Counted from the stretch's first letter, positions 1 through 6,563 are shown. The stretch is 11,499 bases of DNA from Candidatus Aminicenantes bacterium UBA2199 (GCA_002327965.1 DCVB01000070.1:1-11499); one strand, 5' to 3'. Notes: generated from the sequence alone by a model not told the origin. A program made the numbers and translations.

Positions 1-41
1 GCGATCGTCGCCGCGATGACCAGCCAATCCAGTGCTGTCAT
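1..41 (-). CDS. 5' end of a minus-strand gene, possibly a sodium:solute symporter (partial)
   Basis: Only the first 13 codons are inside the window, reading MTALDWLVIAATI. A short polar start followed by a hydrophobic run with a Leu-Asp-Trp motif resembles the N-terminus of sodium:solute symporter (SSS) family proteins, which often open with a similar LDW/IDW segment entering the first membrane helix. Thirteen residues cannot settle the family. The case for a real start is the promoter directly upstream: the -10 box ends 6 bases before the ATG, with no Shine-Dalgarno sequence, which predicts a leaderless mRNA. Any other membrane protein is possible. Confidence 0.45.
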   Translation of the reverse strand, partial: MTALDWLVIAATI

Positions 42-47
42 TCGCCC

Positions 48-76
48 ATTACAGCAAAAAACAGCGTTTTTTTCAA
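48..76 (-). promoter_or_regulatory. Sigma-70-like promoter of the partial minus-strand gene
   Basis: Read on the minus strand, a -35 box TTGAAA (71-76) is followed by a 17-base spacer and a -10 box TGTAAT (48-53). Six bases (GGGCGA) then separate the -10 box from the ATG at 41, so transcription would start at or within a base of the start codon. The match is by eye. Confidence 0.55.
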
Positions 77-83
77 ATGATTT

Positions 84-116
84 CAGTGACAGTGACAGTG
101 TCAGTGTCAGCAAGAG
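84..116. repeat. CAGTGA/CAGTGT hexamer array, copy A
   Basis: A run of 6-base units (CAGTGA, CAGTGA, CAGTGT, CAGTGT) ends in CAGCAAGAG. The 33-base block recurs at 6485-6517 with one difference, in the sixth base. It lies in non-coding DNA upstream of the partial minus-strand gene. No function is recognised. Confidence 0.8.
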
Positions 117-140
117 CCTTGGGAAAATCTCTTTTTCTTT

Positions 141-172
141 CGCTTCAACGTTTCAACGCTTCAACGCTTCAA
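141..172. repeat. Period-8 tandem repeat CGYTTCAA x4
   Basis: Four contiguous 8-base units (CGCTTCAA, CGTTTCAA, CGCTTCAA, CGCTTCAA) occur with one substitution. Because the period is 8 the array is frame-breaking, and it lies between genes. It differs in unit and period from the arrays on either side. Confidence 0.8.
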
Positions 173-210
173 CAATTTCTGCTCTTGAATTCTGGATCTT
201 CGTTTTGGTA

Positions 211-260
211 ATTGGAATTTGGAAATTAATTGGAATTTGGTGCTTGAGATTTGGAATTTA
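211..260. repeat. AT-rich ATTGGAATTTGG repeats
   Basis: ATTGGAATTTGG occurs at 211-222 and again at 229-240, and the shorter GATTTGGAATTTA follows at 248-260. The stretch is much more AT-rich than the surrounding genes. It fills the middle of the 42-335 intergenic region, which holds no convincing gene: an 81-codon reading frame across it simply reads through the repeats. Confidence 0.7.
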
Positions 261-281
261 AGTCCTATAAATATCTTTCTT

Positions 282-311
282 CCACCTTACACCTTACAGC
301 GATTGCCATTT
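282..311. repeat. ACCTTAC block ending in CGATTGCC, copy A
   Basis: CCACCTTACACCTTA is followed by CGATTGCCATT. The same two elements in the same order recur at 6624-6656, where the end reads CGATTGCCGTT. The CGATTGCC motif also occurs inverted at 6574-6581. It looks like a boundary module of an intergenic repeat family. Confidence 0.65.
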
Positions 312-325
312 CTTCTTCCCTCTCA

Positions 326-346
326 CCCCTAGCCCCTAGCCCCTCG
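326..346. repeat. Period-7 repeat CCCCTAG x3, overlapping the flippase stop codon
   Basis: Three 7-base units (CCCCTAG, CCCCTAG, CCCCTCG) span the 3' end of the flippase gene. The gene's TAG stop (336-338 on the minus strand) falls inside a repeat unit. Just inside the gene a second small period-7 run, GTTACTC and GTCACTC (354-367), continues the pattern. Confidence 0.7.
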
Positions 347-1829
347 CCGACTTGTTACTCGTCACTCGTTTCTTTCTTGGCAGCAATTCCTTGACGCGCC
401 GCAAGTCCTGGCGCGTCACCACCCGCAGCGCCAAGAGCAGGGCGATGAATCCCGCCAGCAGGGCACAGCGGTGCCACAGCTCGATGCCGACGCGGAAGTA
501 GATCCAGTAATAAGCCGCGGCGGTGACAATGACCGTTCCCAGGATGCGGGCCAGCTTGCCGTACTCGTAGGGAACGGGATAGAACCTGCGGGCGACCTGG
601 TGCAGCAGCAGGGCCATGACCAGGTAGCTGGCCAGCACGGCCAGTGCCGCCCCCATGATGCCCAGCCGCGGAATGAGCAGGAAATTGGCGGCGACGTTGA
701 CCAGGGCGCCGGCGCCGGTGACCAGCGGGAAATACTTCGTCTTCTCCTCGATGTAGATGCCGGCCCACAGGTTGACGTAGATGCCGTTGAACAGGTAGGC
801 CAGCAGGATGACCGGCACGATGACCAGCCCGGGCAGGAACGGCGCCGCGATGAGCGAGCGGCCGGCGGCGAACTCCCAGCCGGCGAAGAGGTCGATAAAA
901 AGCGAGACCACGGCCCAAAGCAGCCCGGCCGCCAGCACGAACAGCGTCATCACCCTGGCGAACATCTCCCGGGCGTTCTTCTCGCGGGCGTTGTTCAGGA
1001 AAAAGGGCTGCCAGGCGTACTGGAACATGGAGACGACCAGCATCATGAAGATGCCGAGCTTGTGGCCGGTCTGGTAGAGGCCGAGCGTGTGGTGGTCGGT
1101 CAGGCGCAGCACGATCGGGCGGTCGATGACGTGCACCATGATCGAGGCCAGGCTGGCCGGCAGGTAGGGGAGGCCGAAGCGCAGCATGCGCCGCAGCAGG
1201 TCAGCGCGGATGCCGCCGCGCAACCGCGGCAGGATCTCGGGCAGGAGAACGAGCAGGGTCGCCGCCGAGGCGATCAGGTTGGCCAGAAAGATCGACTCGA
1301 TGCCCATGCGCAGCTTGATGAAGAACAGCAGGTTGAGCCCCAGGTTGAGCAGGATGTTGCCCAGCTTGACAAGGGCGAACTTCTTGGCCCGGCGTTCCAG
1401 GCGCAGGTTGGCGAAGGGGATCAGCGCCAGGGTGTCGCAGAGGACGATGAACACGACATAGACGACCAGGTGCGAGTATCGGGAGGGCACCTGCATCAGG
1501 GAGTTGAACGGCGAGCGCAGCAGGAAGAGCAAACCGCTCAGGAGCAGGGTCGTCAGGGAGACGGCCAGGTAGGCCGAGGAGAAGGTCTGCTTCTTTTCGC
1601 CGGGGGCGGCCAGTGAGCTGTACTTCATGAAGGCGGCGTCCATGCCGTAGATGTAGAGGATGTTGAGGAAGGCGACGTAGGCGTAGATGTTGGTGTAGAC
1701 ACCCATGGCCCCGGTGGAGATGAAATGGGTGTAGAACGGGATGAGCAGGAAGTTGAGGAAGCGGCCGACGATGGTGGAAATGCCATAGATGGCCGTGTCC
1801 TTGGTCAGTTCGCGGATTTTATCGCGCAT
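336..1829 (-). CDS. Polysaccharide/oligosaccharide flippase (Wzx-like, MOP superfamily)
   Basis: This 497-residue protein is very hydrophobic, with about 12-14 predicted membrane helices. Its opening, MRDKIRELTKDTAIYGISTIVGR, followed by a helix with FLLIPFYTHFIS, is the usual start of PST/Wzx-type exporters, and the length is normal for the family. Such proteins sit in the inner membrane and flip lipid-linked glycan units for O-antigen, capsule or exopolysaccharide. The substrate cannot be read from sequence, and no glycosyltransferase genes lie nearby, so this is a stand-alone gene here. The start at 1829 has no Shine-Dalgarno sequence; a promoter lies about 44 bases upstream, and a short leader ORF overlaps the start. 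The last residues (about TSNKSARG) and the stop codon are encoded by low-complexity repeat DNA, so the C-terminal tail is probably not conserved. A murein-precursor (MurJ-like) role is less likely. Confidence 0.9.
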   Translation of the reverse strand: MRDKIRELTKDTAIYGISTIVGRFLNFLLIPFYTHFISTGAMGVYTNIYAYVAFLNILYIYGMDAAFMKYSSLAAPGEKKQTFSSAYLAVSLTTLLLSGLLFLLRSPFNSLMQVPSRYSHLVVYVVFIVLCDTLALIPFANLRLERRAKKFALVKLGNILLNLGLNLLFFIKLRMGIESIFLANLIASAATLLVLLPEILPRLRGGIRADLLRRMLRFGLPYLPASLASIMVHVIDRPIVLRLTDHHTLGLYQTGHKLGIFMMLVVSMFQYAWQPFFLNNAREKNAREMFARVMTLFVLAAGLLWAVVSLFIDLFAGWEFAAGRSLIAAPFLPGLVIVPVILLAYLFNGIYVNLWAGIYIEEKTKYFPLVTGAGALVNVAANFLLIPRLGIMGAALAVLASYLVMALLLHQVARRFYPVPYEYGKLARILGTVIVTAAAYYWIYFRVGIELWHRCALLAGFIALLLALRVVTRQDLRRVKELLPRKKRVTSNKSARG

Positions 1830-1866
1830 GGCGTCGGCTGGCGGTACGGGAGCATGGGAAGGCCAT
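1819..1866 (-). CDS. Possible leaderless 15-codon leader ORF overlapping the flippase start
   Basis: An ATG at 1866 begins exactly 7 bases past the -10 box TACAAT of the flippase promoter, so it would lie at the 5' end of the mRNA. It opens a 15-codon frame (MAFPCSRTASRRHAR) ending in TAA at 1819-1821. It overlaps the flippase start codon (1829) in another frame by 11 bases. Because the flippase start lacks a Shine-Dalgarno sequence, ribosomes terminating here could reinitiate on it. The geometry is seen directly; that the ORF is translated is inference. No peptide family is recognised, and chance is a real alternative. Confidence 0.3.
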   Translation of the reverse strand: MAFPCSRTASRRHAR

Positions 1867-1872
1867 GACGCT

Positions 1873-1901
1873 ATTGTACCTCAAGGCGTTGCGCTTGCCA
1901 A
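1873..1901 (-). promoter_or_regulatory. Sigma-70-like promoter of the flippase gene
   Basis: On the minus strand, TTGGCA (1896-1901), a 17-base spacer and TACAAT (1873-1878) form a near-consensus promoter. The expected transcription start is near 1866, about 37 bases before the flippase ATG. Confidence 0.65.
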
Positions 1902-1965
1902 TCCCGGCCGGGACCTCCCCGGGATGCGCGACCCGGCCGTGGGCGAACGCTGTGATCCAGTCCCT

Positions 1966-1994
1966 TTGACAGCGCCGGCGGTTTCGGCTATAAC
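1966..1994 (+). promoter_or_regulatory. Sigma-70-like promoter of glnN
   Basis: A perfect -35 box TTGACA (1966-1971), a 17-base spacer and a -10 box TATAAC (1989-1994) predict a start near 2001. This gives a 5' leader of about 70 bases ending in the Shine-Dalgarno sequence GGAGGTGG (2061-2068). It is arranged back to back with the flippase promoter. I see no recognisable nitrogen-control operator or sigma-54 (GG-N10-GC) element, though I cannot exclude one. Confidence 0.75.
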
Positions 1995-2070
1995 ATGCTC
2001 TCCCGGGACCAAGAGTTCCACAATAGGTCTTTGCCGCGGCTTCGGGAGGGCTGCCGGCAGGGAGGTGGAG

Positions 2071-4158
2071 ATGGACACACTGTTCGCCAGCCACGTTTTC
2101 GATCTAGAGCGCATGAAGGAATCACTGCCTCCCCAAGCGCTGCATAAATTCCTGCGAACCCGGGACCAGAAGAAATCGCTCGACCCCGAGGTCGCCGACC
2201 TGATCGCCCGTGAGATCAGGAAATGGTCCGAGGCCATGGGCGTCACCCATTTCACCCATTGGTTCATGCCGCTGACCGGGCTGACCGCCGGCAAGCAGAA
2301 CACTTTTCTGGAATGGGAAGAAAACCGCAAGATTATTTCCTGTTTCTCCGGGCGCGACCTGGTCAAGGGCGAACCCGACGCTTCGTCGTTCCCGCATGGA
2401 GGCATGCGCTCAACCTTCGAAGCCCGAGGGTACACGGCCTGGGACCCCTGCTCGCCGGTTTTCATCGTCAAGAACCAGAAAAGCTGCGTCCTGTTCATCC
2501 CTTCGGTCTTCTATGGCTACAACGGCTGCGTCCTGGACAAGAAGACCCCATTGCTGAGGTCGCTGAAGCATATCAACGATATCTCCCTGAAGATCCTGAC
2601 CCGCTTCAACCAGCGGGCCGGTTGGGTCAAGAACATGGTCGGGGTGGAGCAGGAGTTTTTCCTGGTCCGCGAAAGCGATCACCAGCAGCGGCCTGACCTG
2701 AAAACTGCGGGCCGGCTGATCTTCGGCGCCCGGCCGCCCCGCGGCCAGCAGATGGGAGACCACTATTTCGGCGCCATACCCGCCCAGGTGCTGCAGTTCC
2801 TGGAAGCCCTGGAGGAAGAAGCCCTGAAGCTGGGCATTCCCATCAAAACCAGGCACAATGAAGTAGCGCCGAACCAGTTCGAGCTGGCACCGCTTTACGA
2901 AGAGGCGAACATCGCCGCCGATCACAACCAGTTGCTGATGGACCTGCTGCAAGGGGTGGCCCGCCAGCACGGCATGGTGTGCCTGCTGCATGAGAAGCCG
3001 TTCGTTTTTTTCAACGGCAGCGGCAAGCACGTGAACTGGTCGTTGATGGACAGTCGCGGGCGCAACTGCCTGACTCCCGGCGACAGCCGCGGCTCGCGGC
3101 TGGTGTTCCTGAGTTTCCTGACCGGTTTCCTCTGCGGCGTCGATCGGCACCATGGCCTGCTGCAGGCCGTTCTGGCCTCGCCCGGCAATGAGTTGCGCCT
3201 GGGCGGGAACGAGGCCCCGCCGTCGATCCTCTCGGTCTTTTTGGGAGAGGAGTTGCAGGGGATCGTCGATGATCCCGCCGCCTTCGTAGCAGGAAAATTC
3301 GCCAAGGCGAAAATGAAGCGTTTCGAGGAATTCGTGCCGCCCATCCTGCATGACCTCGCCGACCGCAACCGCACGTCGCCGATCGCCTTCACGGGCAACA
3401 AGTTTGAATTCCGCATGCCTGGCTCCTCAGCCTCCCTCGCCTTTCCCATCGCGGCGATCAACCTGATGGTGGCAGCCGGGCTGGACGAGGTTCATGGCGC
3501 CATCGTAGAGGCTGCGGATGAAAAAGCGGTTGTCCACGCCCTGCAGGGCCTCCTGAAAGATCACGCCGCGATCGTTTTCAACGGCGACAACTATAGCGCC
3601 GGGTGGCAGGAAACGGCCCGGCAGCGCGGGCTGTTCGTCCCGGTCTCCGTGCCGGAGACGATCCTGCATCTCCAGGACGAGCCGATCGTGCGCCTGTTCG
3701 AAAAGTACGCCATCCTTTCCCGCCAGGAGATCGCTGCGCGGACGAACATCAAGATCGAGATCTATGTCAAGACCGTAGAGATGGAATTGCGCGTTGCCCG
3801 CTACATGCTGCGCGCCTTCATCATCCCGGCGGCGCTTAAAAATCAGGCGTTACTGCTGGCGGCGTTGCGCGGGTTCCCCCAGCAGATCCTGGCCCCGCAG
3901 CCTTCACTCCTCGACAACCAGCATGCTTTCATCGCCAAGTTCACCGCCAAGATCAACCGGGCCATGGAATTCCTGTCCCAGCTCGACGAAGACAACGATA
4001 AGTTGAAGGAAGGTGACGATGCGGCCAGGGCTCGTTATTGTTCCGGTACCATACGTCCCCATCTGGCCGAAGCCGCGGCCCTGGTGGAAAAGATCGAAGA
4101 GCGCGTGGATCGCGACTGCTGGAAACTGCCCCGGGTGAGCGAAATCCTGTTCCGCTGA
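2071..4158 (+). CDS. glnN: Glutamine synthetase type III
   Basis: This 695-residue enzyme makes glutamine from glutamate, ammonia and ATP in the cytoplasm. Its size fits type III enzymes (about 700 residues) and is far above types I and II (about 350-470). Family landmarks are visible: HFTHWFMPLTG near residues 60-70, GQQMGDHYFGAIP near 230, NEVAPNQFE at 263-271 in the active-site region, NGSGKHVNWS at 315-324 (the glutamate/ATP-binding loop), and TSPIAFTGNKFEFR at about 435-448. The C-terminal 180 residues are the helical tail specific to this type. I chose the ATG at 2071 because GGAGGTGG lies 2 bases before it and a strong promoter sits upstream. The frame stays open back to 1789, but that extension runs through the promoter and the divergent flippase gene. 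Type III enzymes are common in Bacteroidetes and other anaerobes. Confidence 0.96.
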   Translation: MDTLFASHVFDLERMKESLPPQALHKFLRTRDQKKSLDPEVADLIAREIRKWSEAMGVTHFTHWFMPLTGLTAGKQNTFLEWEENRKIISCFSGRDLVKGEPDASSFPHGGMRSTFEARGYTAWDPCSPVFIVKNQKSCVLFIPSVFYGYNGCVLDKKTPLLRSLKHINDISLKILTRFNQRAGWVKNMVGVEQEFFLVRESDHQQRPDLKTAGRLIFGARPPRGQQMGDHYFGAIPAQVLQFLEALEEEALKLGIPIKTRHNEVAPNQFELAPLYEEANIAADHNQLLMDLLQGVARQHGMVCLLHEKPFVFFNGSGKHVNWSLMDSRGRNCLTPGDSRGSRLVFLSFLTGFLCGVDRHHGLLQAVLASPGNELRLGGNEAPPSILSVFLGEELQGIVDDPAAFVAGKFAKAKMKRFEEFVPPILHDLADRNRTSPIAFTGNKFEFRMPGSSASLAFPIAAINLMVAAGLDEVHGAIVEAADEKAVVHALQGLLKDHAAIVFNGDNYSAGWQETARQRGLFVPVSVPETILHLQDEPIVRLFEKYAILSRQEIAARTNIKIEIYVKTVEMELRVARYMLRAFIIPAALKNQALLLAALRGFPQQILAPQPSLLDNQHAFIAKFTAKINRAMEFLSQLDEDNDKLKEGDDAARARYCSGTIRPHLAEAAALVEKIEERVDRDCWKLPRVSEILFR

Positions 4159-4166
4159 GCGATGCC

Positions 4167-4195
4167 TTGCGCCGCGGCCGAAGTTCGCCTAAAAT
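4167..4195 (+). promoter_or_regulatory. Sigma-70-like promoter giving a leaderless dipeptidase mRNA
   Basis: TTGCGC (4167-4172), a 17-base spacer and TAAAAT (4190-4195) lie in the 43-base gap after glnN. Only GGGTCC separates the -10 box from the ATG at 4202, so transcription should begin at or next to the start codon. Confidence 0.55.
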
Positions 4196-4201
4196 GGGTC
4201 C

Positions 4202-5860
4202 ATGAAAAAATCCATTCTCTCTCTCCTGATCCTGCCGGGTTTATTGGTTTCGCTGGCCGCCGTCCCGGTCGCCCCTGACGACGAGGGCTGCACCATCATC
4301 GCCGTCGGCAAGAAGGCGTCGGCCGACGGCTCGGTCATCCTCTCGCATACCGATGCCGGCCCCGATTCGCGCATCTTTGTCGTGCCCGCCTCCCGCCACC
4401 AGCCCGGCTCCAGGGCCGCCGTCCATTGGGGCATCCAGGACCCGTCGCGGCCGCTGCGCGACGACGGCGATGTCCTGGGCTATATTCCGCAGGTCGCCCG
4501 GACGCACGCCTACATCCATTCGGCCTACCCGCACATGAACGAGCATCAGCTGGCCATCGCTGAAAGTACCATCAACCAGCGTCCCGAGCTGGTGGCCCTG
4601 CATGGGAGCGCCCGGCAGATCATGACCGTCGAGCAGGCCGAGATCTTCGCCCTGCAGCGCTGCAAAACAGCGCGCGAAGCCGTGAGGCTCATCGGCTCGC
4701 TGATGGAAACCTACGGGTTCCTGCCCTCGAGCGGTGACGGCGCCGAGGACCTGGTCATCGGCGATCCCGAGGAGGCCTGGGTGATGGAGATCTTCGGCGT
4801 CGGGCCCGGCTGGATCCCGGAAAGCGGCAAGCCGGGAGCGATATGGGCGGCCCAGCGCCTGGGCGACGACCAGGCCCTGGTCATCCCCAACTGGAGCATC
4901 ATCAAGGAGATCCGCGCCGAGGATGGCGAGAACTTCATGGTCTCGGCCAATTACATGCAGGAGGCGATCGACCGCGGCTGGTATGACCCGGCCGCCGGCA
5001 GGCCCTTCATCTGGCAGGACGTCTACGCCCCGCTGCCGGTGGAGTTCGCCACCAGCCGCTTCTGGCTGTTCTACACCACCTTCATGCCCAGCCTGGCCAA
5101 GTGGCCCGAGCGCAAGCTCGGCGGCAACCCCATGGCCACCATCAACCCCTACCACCAGTTCGTCGAGCCCCTTTCCCTTTACCCGTTCTCGGCCGCTCCC
5201 GAAAAAAAGATCTCGCTGCAGGACGTCATCGCCTTCCAGCGCTCGGTCTTTGAGGGGACGATCTACGACTTCACGGCGCAGCCGCAGTGGCTGGTCACGG
5301 ACGGCAAGGGCGGGATGAAGGTCAGCCCCCTGGCCACCCCTTTCCCGGGCAGCGAGCTGCGGGCGCTGCTGAAACTGAGCAACCGCCGGCCGGTGGCCCG
5401 CCACCGCGGCCACTACGGCATGGTCTGTCAATTGCGCTCCTGGCTGCCGGACGCCATCGGCGGCGTCTACTGGGTCTACCAGGACAACCCCTACATCAGC
5501 CCCTACGTGCCGGTGTACGCCGGCTGCACCGACACGGCCGCCTGTTATCAGGAGTATGACCCGGAAAAGTACAGCGACCGCTCGGCGCGCTGGACCATCG
5601 ACGCCGTCGACAACCTCTGCAACCTGCGCTTCCAGGACGCGTCCAAGCGGGTCCATGAGATGCGCGCCCCCTTCGAGGAAAAGATCTTCGCCGACCAGGA
5701 GCGGATCGAGAAAGAGGCCCTGGCCCTGCACCGGAGAAATCCGCAGAAAGCGAGGGCCTTCCTGACCGGCTATTGCCGCGGCTTGATGGAACAGGTGCCG
5801 CCGCTGTATGTCCGGATTCGCGAAGAATTGCTCGCCCGCTTCACCAACAACCGTGAGTGA
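4202..5860 (+). CDS. Exported C69-family dipeptidase
   Basis: This 552-residue protein belongs to peptidase family C69 (PepD/PepDA-like dipeptidases), N-terminal-nucleophile hydrolases that cleave dipeptides. It opens with a signal-peptide-like segment (Lys-Lys, then a hydrophobic stretch to about residue 21). Then comes GCTIIAVGKKASADGSV, with Cys30 matching the family's nucleophile, which becomes the N-terminal residue after processing. The usual downstream HTDAG element follows. The QLAIAESTI, ETYGFLPSSGDGAEDLVIGD and EAWVMEIFGVGPGW blocks also match the family. The length is at the long end for C69. It probably acts in the periplasm or outside the cell. It follows glnN by 43 bases on the same strand but has its own promoter and no Shine-Dalgarno sequence. 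Its 3' end faces the rubrerythrin-like gene with a 21-base gap. Confidence 0.9.
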   Translation: MKKSILSLLILPGLLVSLAAVPVAPDDEGCTIIAVGKKASADGSVILSHTDAGPDSRIFVVPASRHQPGSRAAVHWGIQDPSRPLRDDGDVLGYIPQVARTHAYIHSAYPHMNEHQLAIAESTINQRPELVALHGSARQIMTVEQAEIFALQRCKTAREAVRLIGSLMETYGFLPSSGDGAEDLVIGDPEEAWVMEIFGVGPGWIPESGKPGAIWAAQRLGDDQALVIPNWSIIKEIRAEDGENFMVSANYMQEAIDRGWYDPAAGRPFIWQDVYAPLPVEFATSRFWLFYTTFMPSLAKWPERKLGGNPMATINPYHQFVEPLSLYPFSAAPEKKISLQDVIAFQRSVFEGTIYDFTAQPQWLVTDGKGGMKVSPLATPFPGSELRALLKLSNRRPVARHRGHYGMVCQLRSWLPDAIGGVYWVYQDNPYISPYVPVYAGCTDTAACYQEYDPEKYSDRSARWTIDAVDNLCNLRFQDASKRVHEMRAPFEEKIFADQERIEKEALALHRRNPQKARAFLTGYCRGLMEQVPPLYVRIREELLARFTNNRE

Positions 5861-5881
5861 AGCAAAGGCGGCGGGTGCGAG

Positions 5882-6367
5882 TCAGTACTGGTCGAGGTGG
5901 TTGAACTCGGAGTTCTCCAGCCAGGTCTGCGGCCTGGCGATGAACTGCAGGATGTGTTCCAGGAGGAACTCGTGGCGTTTTTCCTCCTCGGCGATCAGGA
6001 AAAACATCTTCTGGATCCTGGGATCGCCGCTCTCCCGGGCCTTTTCCATGTAGAACTTGAAGCTTTTCGTCTCGATATCCCTGGCCTTGCGGTAGAGTTC
6101 GACCTGGGTGGTCGGCAGGTCGTCCCAGTTCTTGTCTTCGCGGAGCTGCTGGAAAATGTTCTTGGAACTGCCGAGAATGGGGGTGGAGATGAGATCGACG
6201 CGGTTCGACTCCTTGAGTTTCTGCAGCACCTGGTAGTGCTTGGCCTCGTCCAGCGCCAGCTGGCCCAGGATCCTTTTCATGCCGGCATTGGTCGTCTTTT
6301 CGGCCAGGTGCTGGTAATATCTCTCCCCTTCTTTTTCCATTTCCATGGCCAGGTCGAAAACGTTCAT
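5882..6367 (-). CDS. Rubrerythrin/ferritin-like di-iron protein, no rubredoxin domain
   Basis: The 161-residue helical protein has the two half-sites of a ferritin-like di-iron centre. The first is a Glu-rich helix (EMEKEGERYY, residues 9-18) with DEAKH (E41, H44). The second is ETKSFKFY (E99) with EEEKRH (E129, H132). There are no cysteines, so the Cys4 rubredoxin domain of classical rubrerythrin is absent. Family members act in the cytoplasm in peroxide defence or iron handling; electron donor and substrate cannot be inferred. I chose the ATG at 6367: a TTG-start version six codons longer would begin inside the -10 box. The predicted leader is only about 11 bases with a GGGGG stretch. An inverted repeat overlaps the -35 region and could be an operator. 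Confidence 0.88.
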   Translation of the reverse strand: MNVFDLAMEMEKEGERYYQHLAEKTTNAGMKRILGQLALDEAKHYQVLQKLKESNRVDLISTPILGSSKNIFQQLREDKNWDDLPTTQVELYRKARDIETKSFKFYMEKARESGDPRIQKMFFLIAEEEKRHEFLLEHILQFIARPQTWLENSEFNHLDQY

Positions 6368-6384
6368 GGCTGCCCCCTGGGCCA

Positions 6385-6413
6385 ATTGTAATGGATGAGA
6401 AAAGGTTTTTCAA
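6385..6413 (-). promoter_or_regulatory. Sigma-70-like promoter of the rubrerythrin-like gene
   Basis: On the minus strand, TTGAAA (6408-6413), a 17-base spacer and TACAAT (6385-6390) make a near-consensus promoter. The expected start is near 6378, just 11 bases before the ATG at 6367. Confidence 0.65.
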
Positions 6414-6418
6414 CCTTT
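6401..6418. promoter_or_regulatory. Inverted repeat over the -35 box, possible operator
   Basis: AAAGGTT (6401-6407) and AACCTTT (6412-6418) form a perfect 7-base inverted repeat with a 4-base centre. It covers the -35 box and part of the spacer of the rubrerythrin-like gene's promoter, where a repressor would block polymerase. No known regulator site is recognised, and it may simply belong to the neighbouring repeat-rich DNA. Confidence 0.35.
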
Positions 6419-6440
6419 CAGCAGGGCAATACGAAGACAA

Positions 6441-6466
6441 GTGTTAGTGTTAGTGATAGTGTTAGC
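6441..6466. repeat. Hexamer array GTGTTA
   Basis: GTGTTA, GTGTTA, GTGATA and GTGTTA run in tandem and end in GC. The unit resembles the GTGGTA/GTGATA array at 9635-9658, and the 6-base period matches the CAGTGT array just downstream. It is the first element of the 6419-6700 repeat block, in which I see no gene. Confidence 0.75.
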
Positions 6467-6484
6467 ATGGCACTGAAGGAATAT

Positions 6485-6517
6485 CAGTGTCAGTGACAGT
6501 GTCAGTGTCAGCAAGAG
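6485..6517. repeat. CAGTGT/CAGTGA hexamer array, copy B
   Basis: This 33-base block matches 84-116 at 32 of 33 positions, in the same orientation, including the trailing CAGCAAGAG. The identity runs past the hexamers into non-repeated sequence, which argues for a shared origin rather than independent slippage. Confidence 0.8.
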
Positions 6518-6529
6518 ACTAAAGTAATC

Positions 6530-6563
6530 GGTTTACGGTAGACGGTTTACGGTTGACGGTGAC
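6530..6563. repeat. Period-7 array GGTTTAC/GGTAGAC
   Basis: The units are GGTTTAC, GGTAGAC, GGTTTAC, GGTTGAC and a shortened GGTGAC. The order of variants matches the second array at 6581-6615, where the final C of each unit is A. Confidence 0.75.

Noticed and set aside
84..172. CRISPR array
   Set aside because: The units are 6-8 bases long and directly adjacent with no unique spacers, and no cas genes are present.
16..261. 81-codon plus-strand frame at the left edge
   Set aside because: It crosses three different tandem repeats and the promoter of the minus-strand gene, and its product is a translation of low-complexity DNA.
471..1616. 381-codon plus-strand frame inside the flippase gene
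   Set aside because: The product is rich in Gln, Asp, His and Gly with no hydrophobic core or motif. It is explained as the reverse of a membrane-protein gene.
2051..2060. Perfect 10-base palindrome CTGCCGGCAG just before the glnN Shine-Dalgarno sequence
   Set aside because: As RNA it would give only a 3-base stem, and such palindromes are common in GC-rich DNA. There is not enough to call it regulatory.
1789..2070. N-terminal extension of glutamine synthetase to an ATG at 1789
   Set aside because: It would run through the promoter and overlap the divergent flippase gene. The strong Shine-Dalgarno sequence and normal family length support the start at 2071.
4241..5731. 496-codon open frame on the minus strand, antisense to the dipeptidase gene
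   Set aside because: It is a mirror of a well-supported C69 gene. The composition is typical of antisense frames in GC-rich DNA, and no domain is recognisable.
5841..6440. 199-codon minus-strand frame overlapping the rubrerythrin-like gene
   Set aside because: It is in another frame of a clearly recognised ferritin-like gene. Its upstream part reads the promoter region and its product shows no motif.
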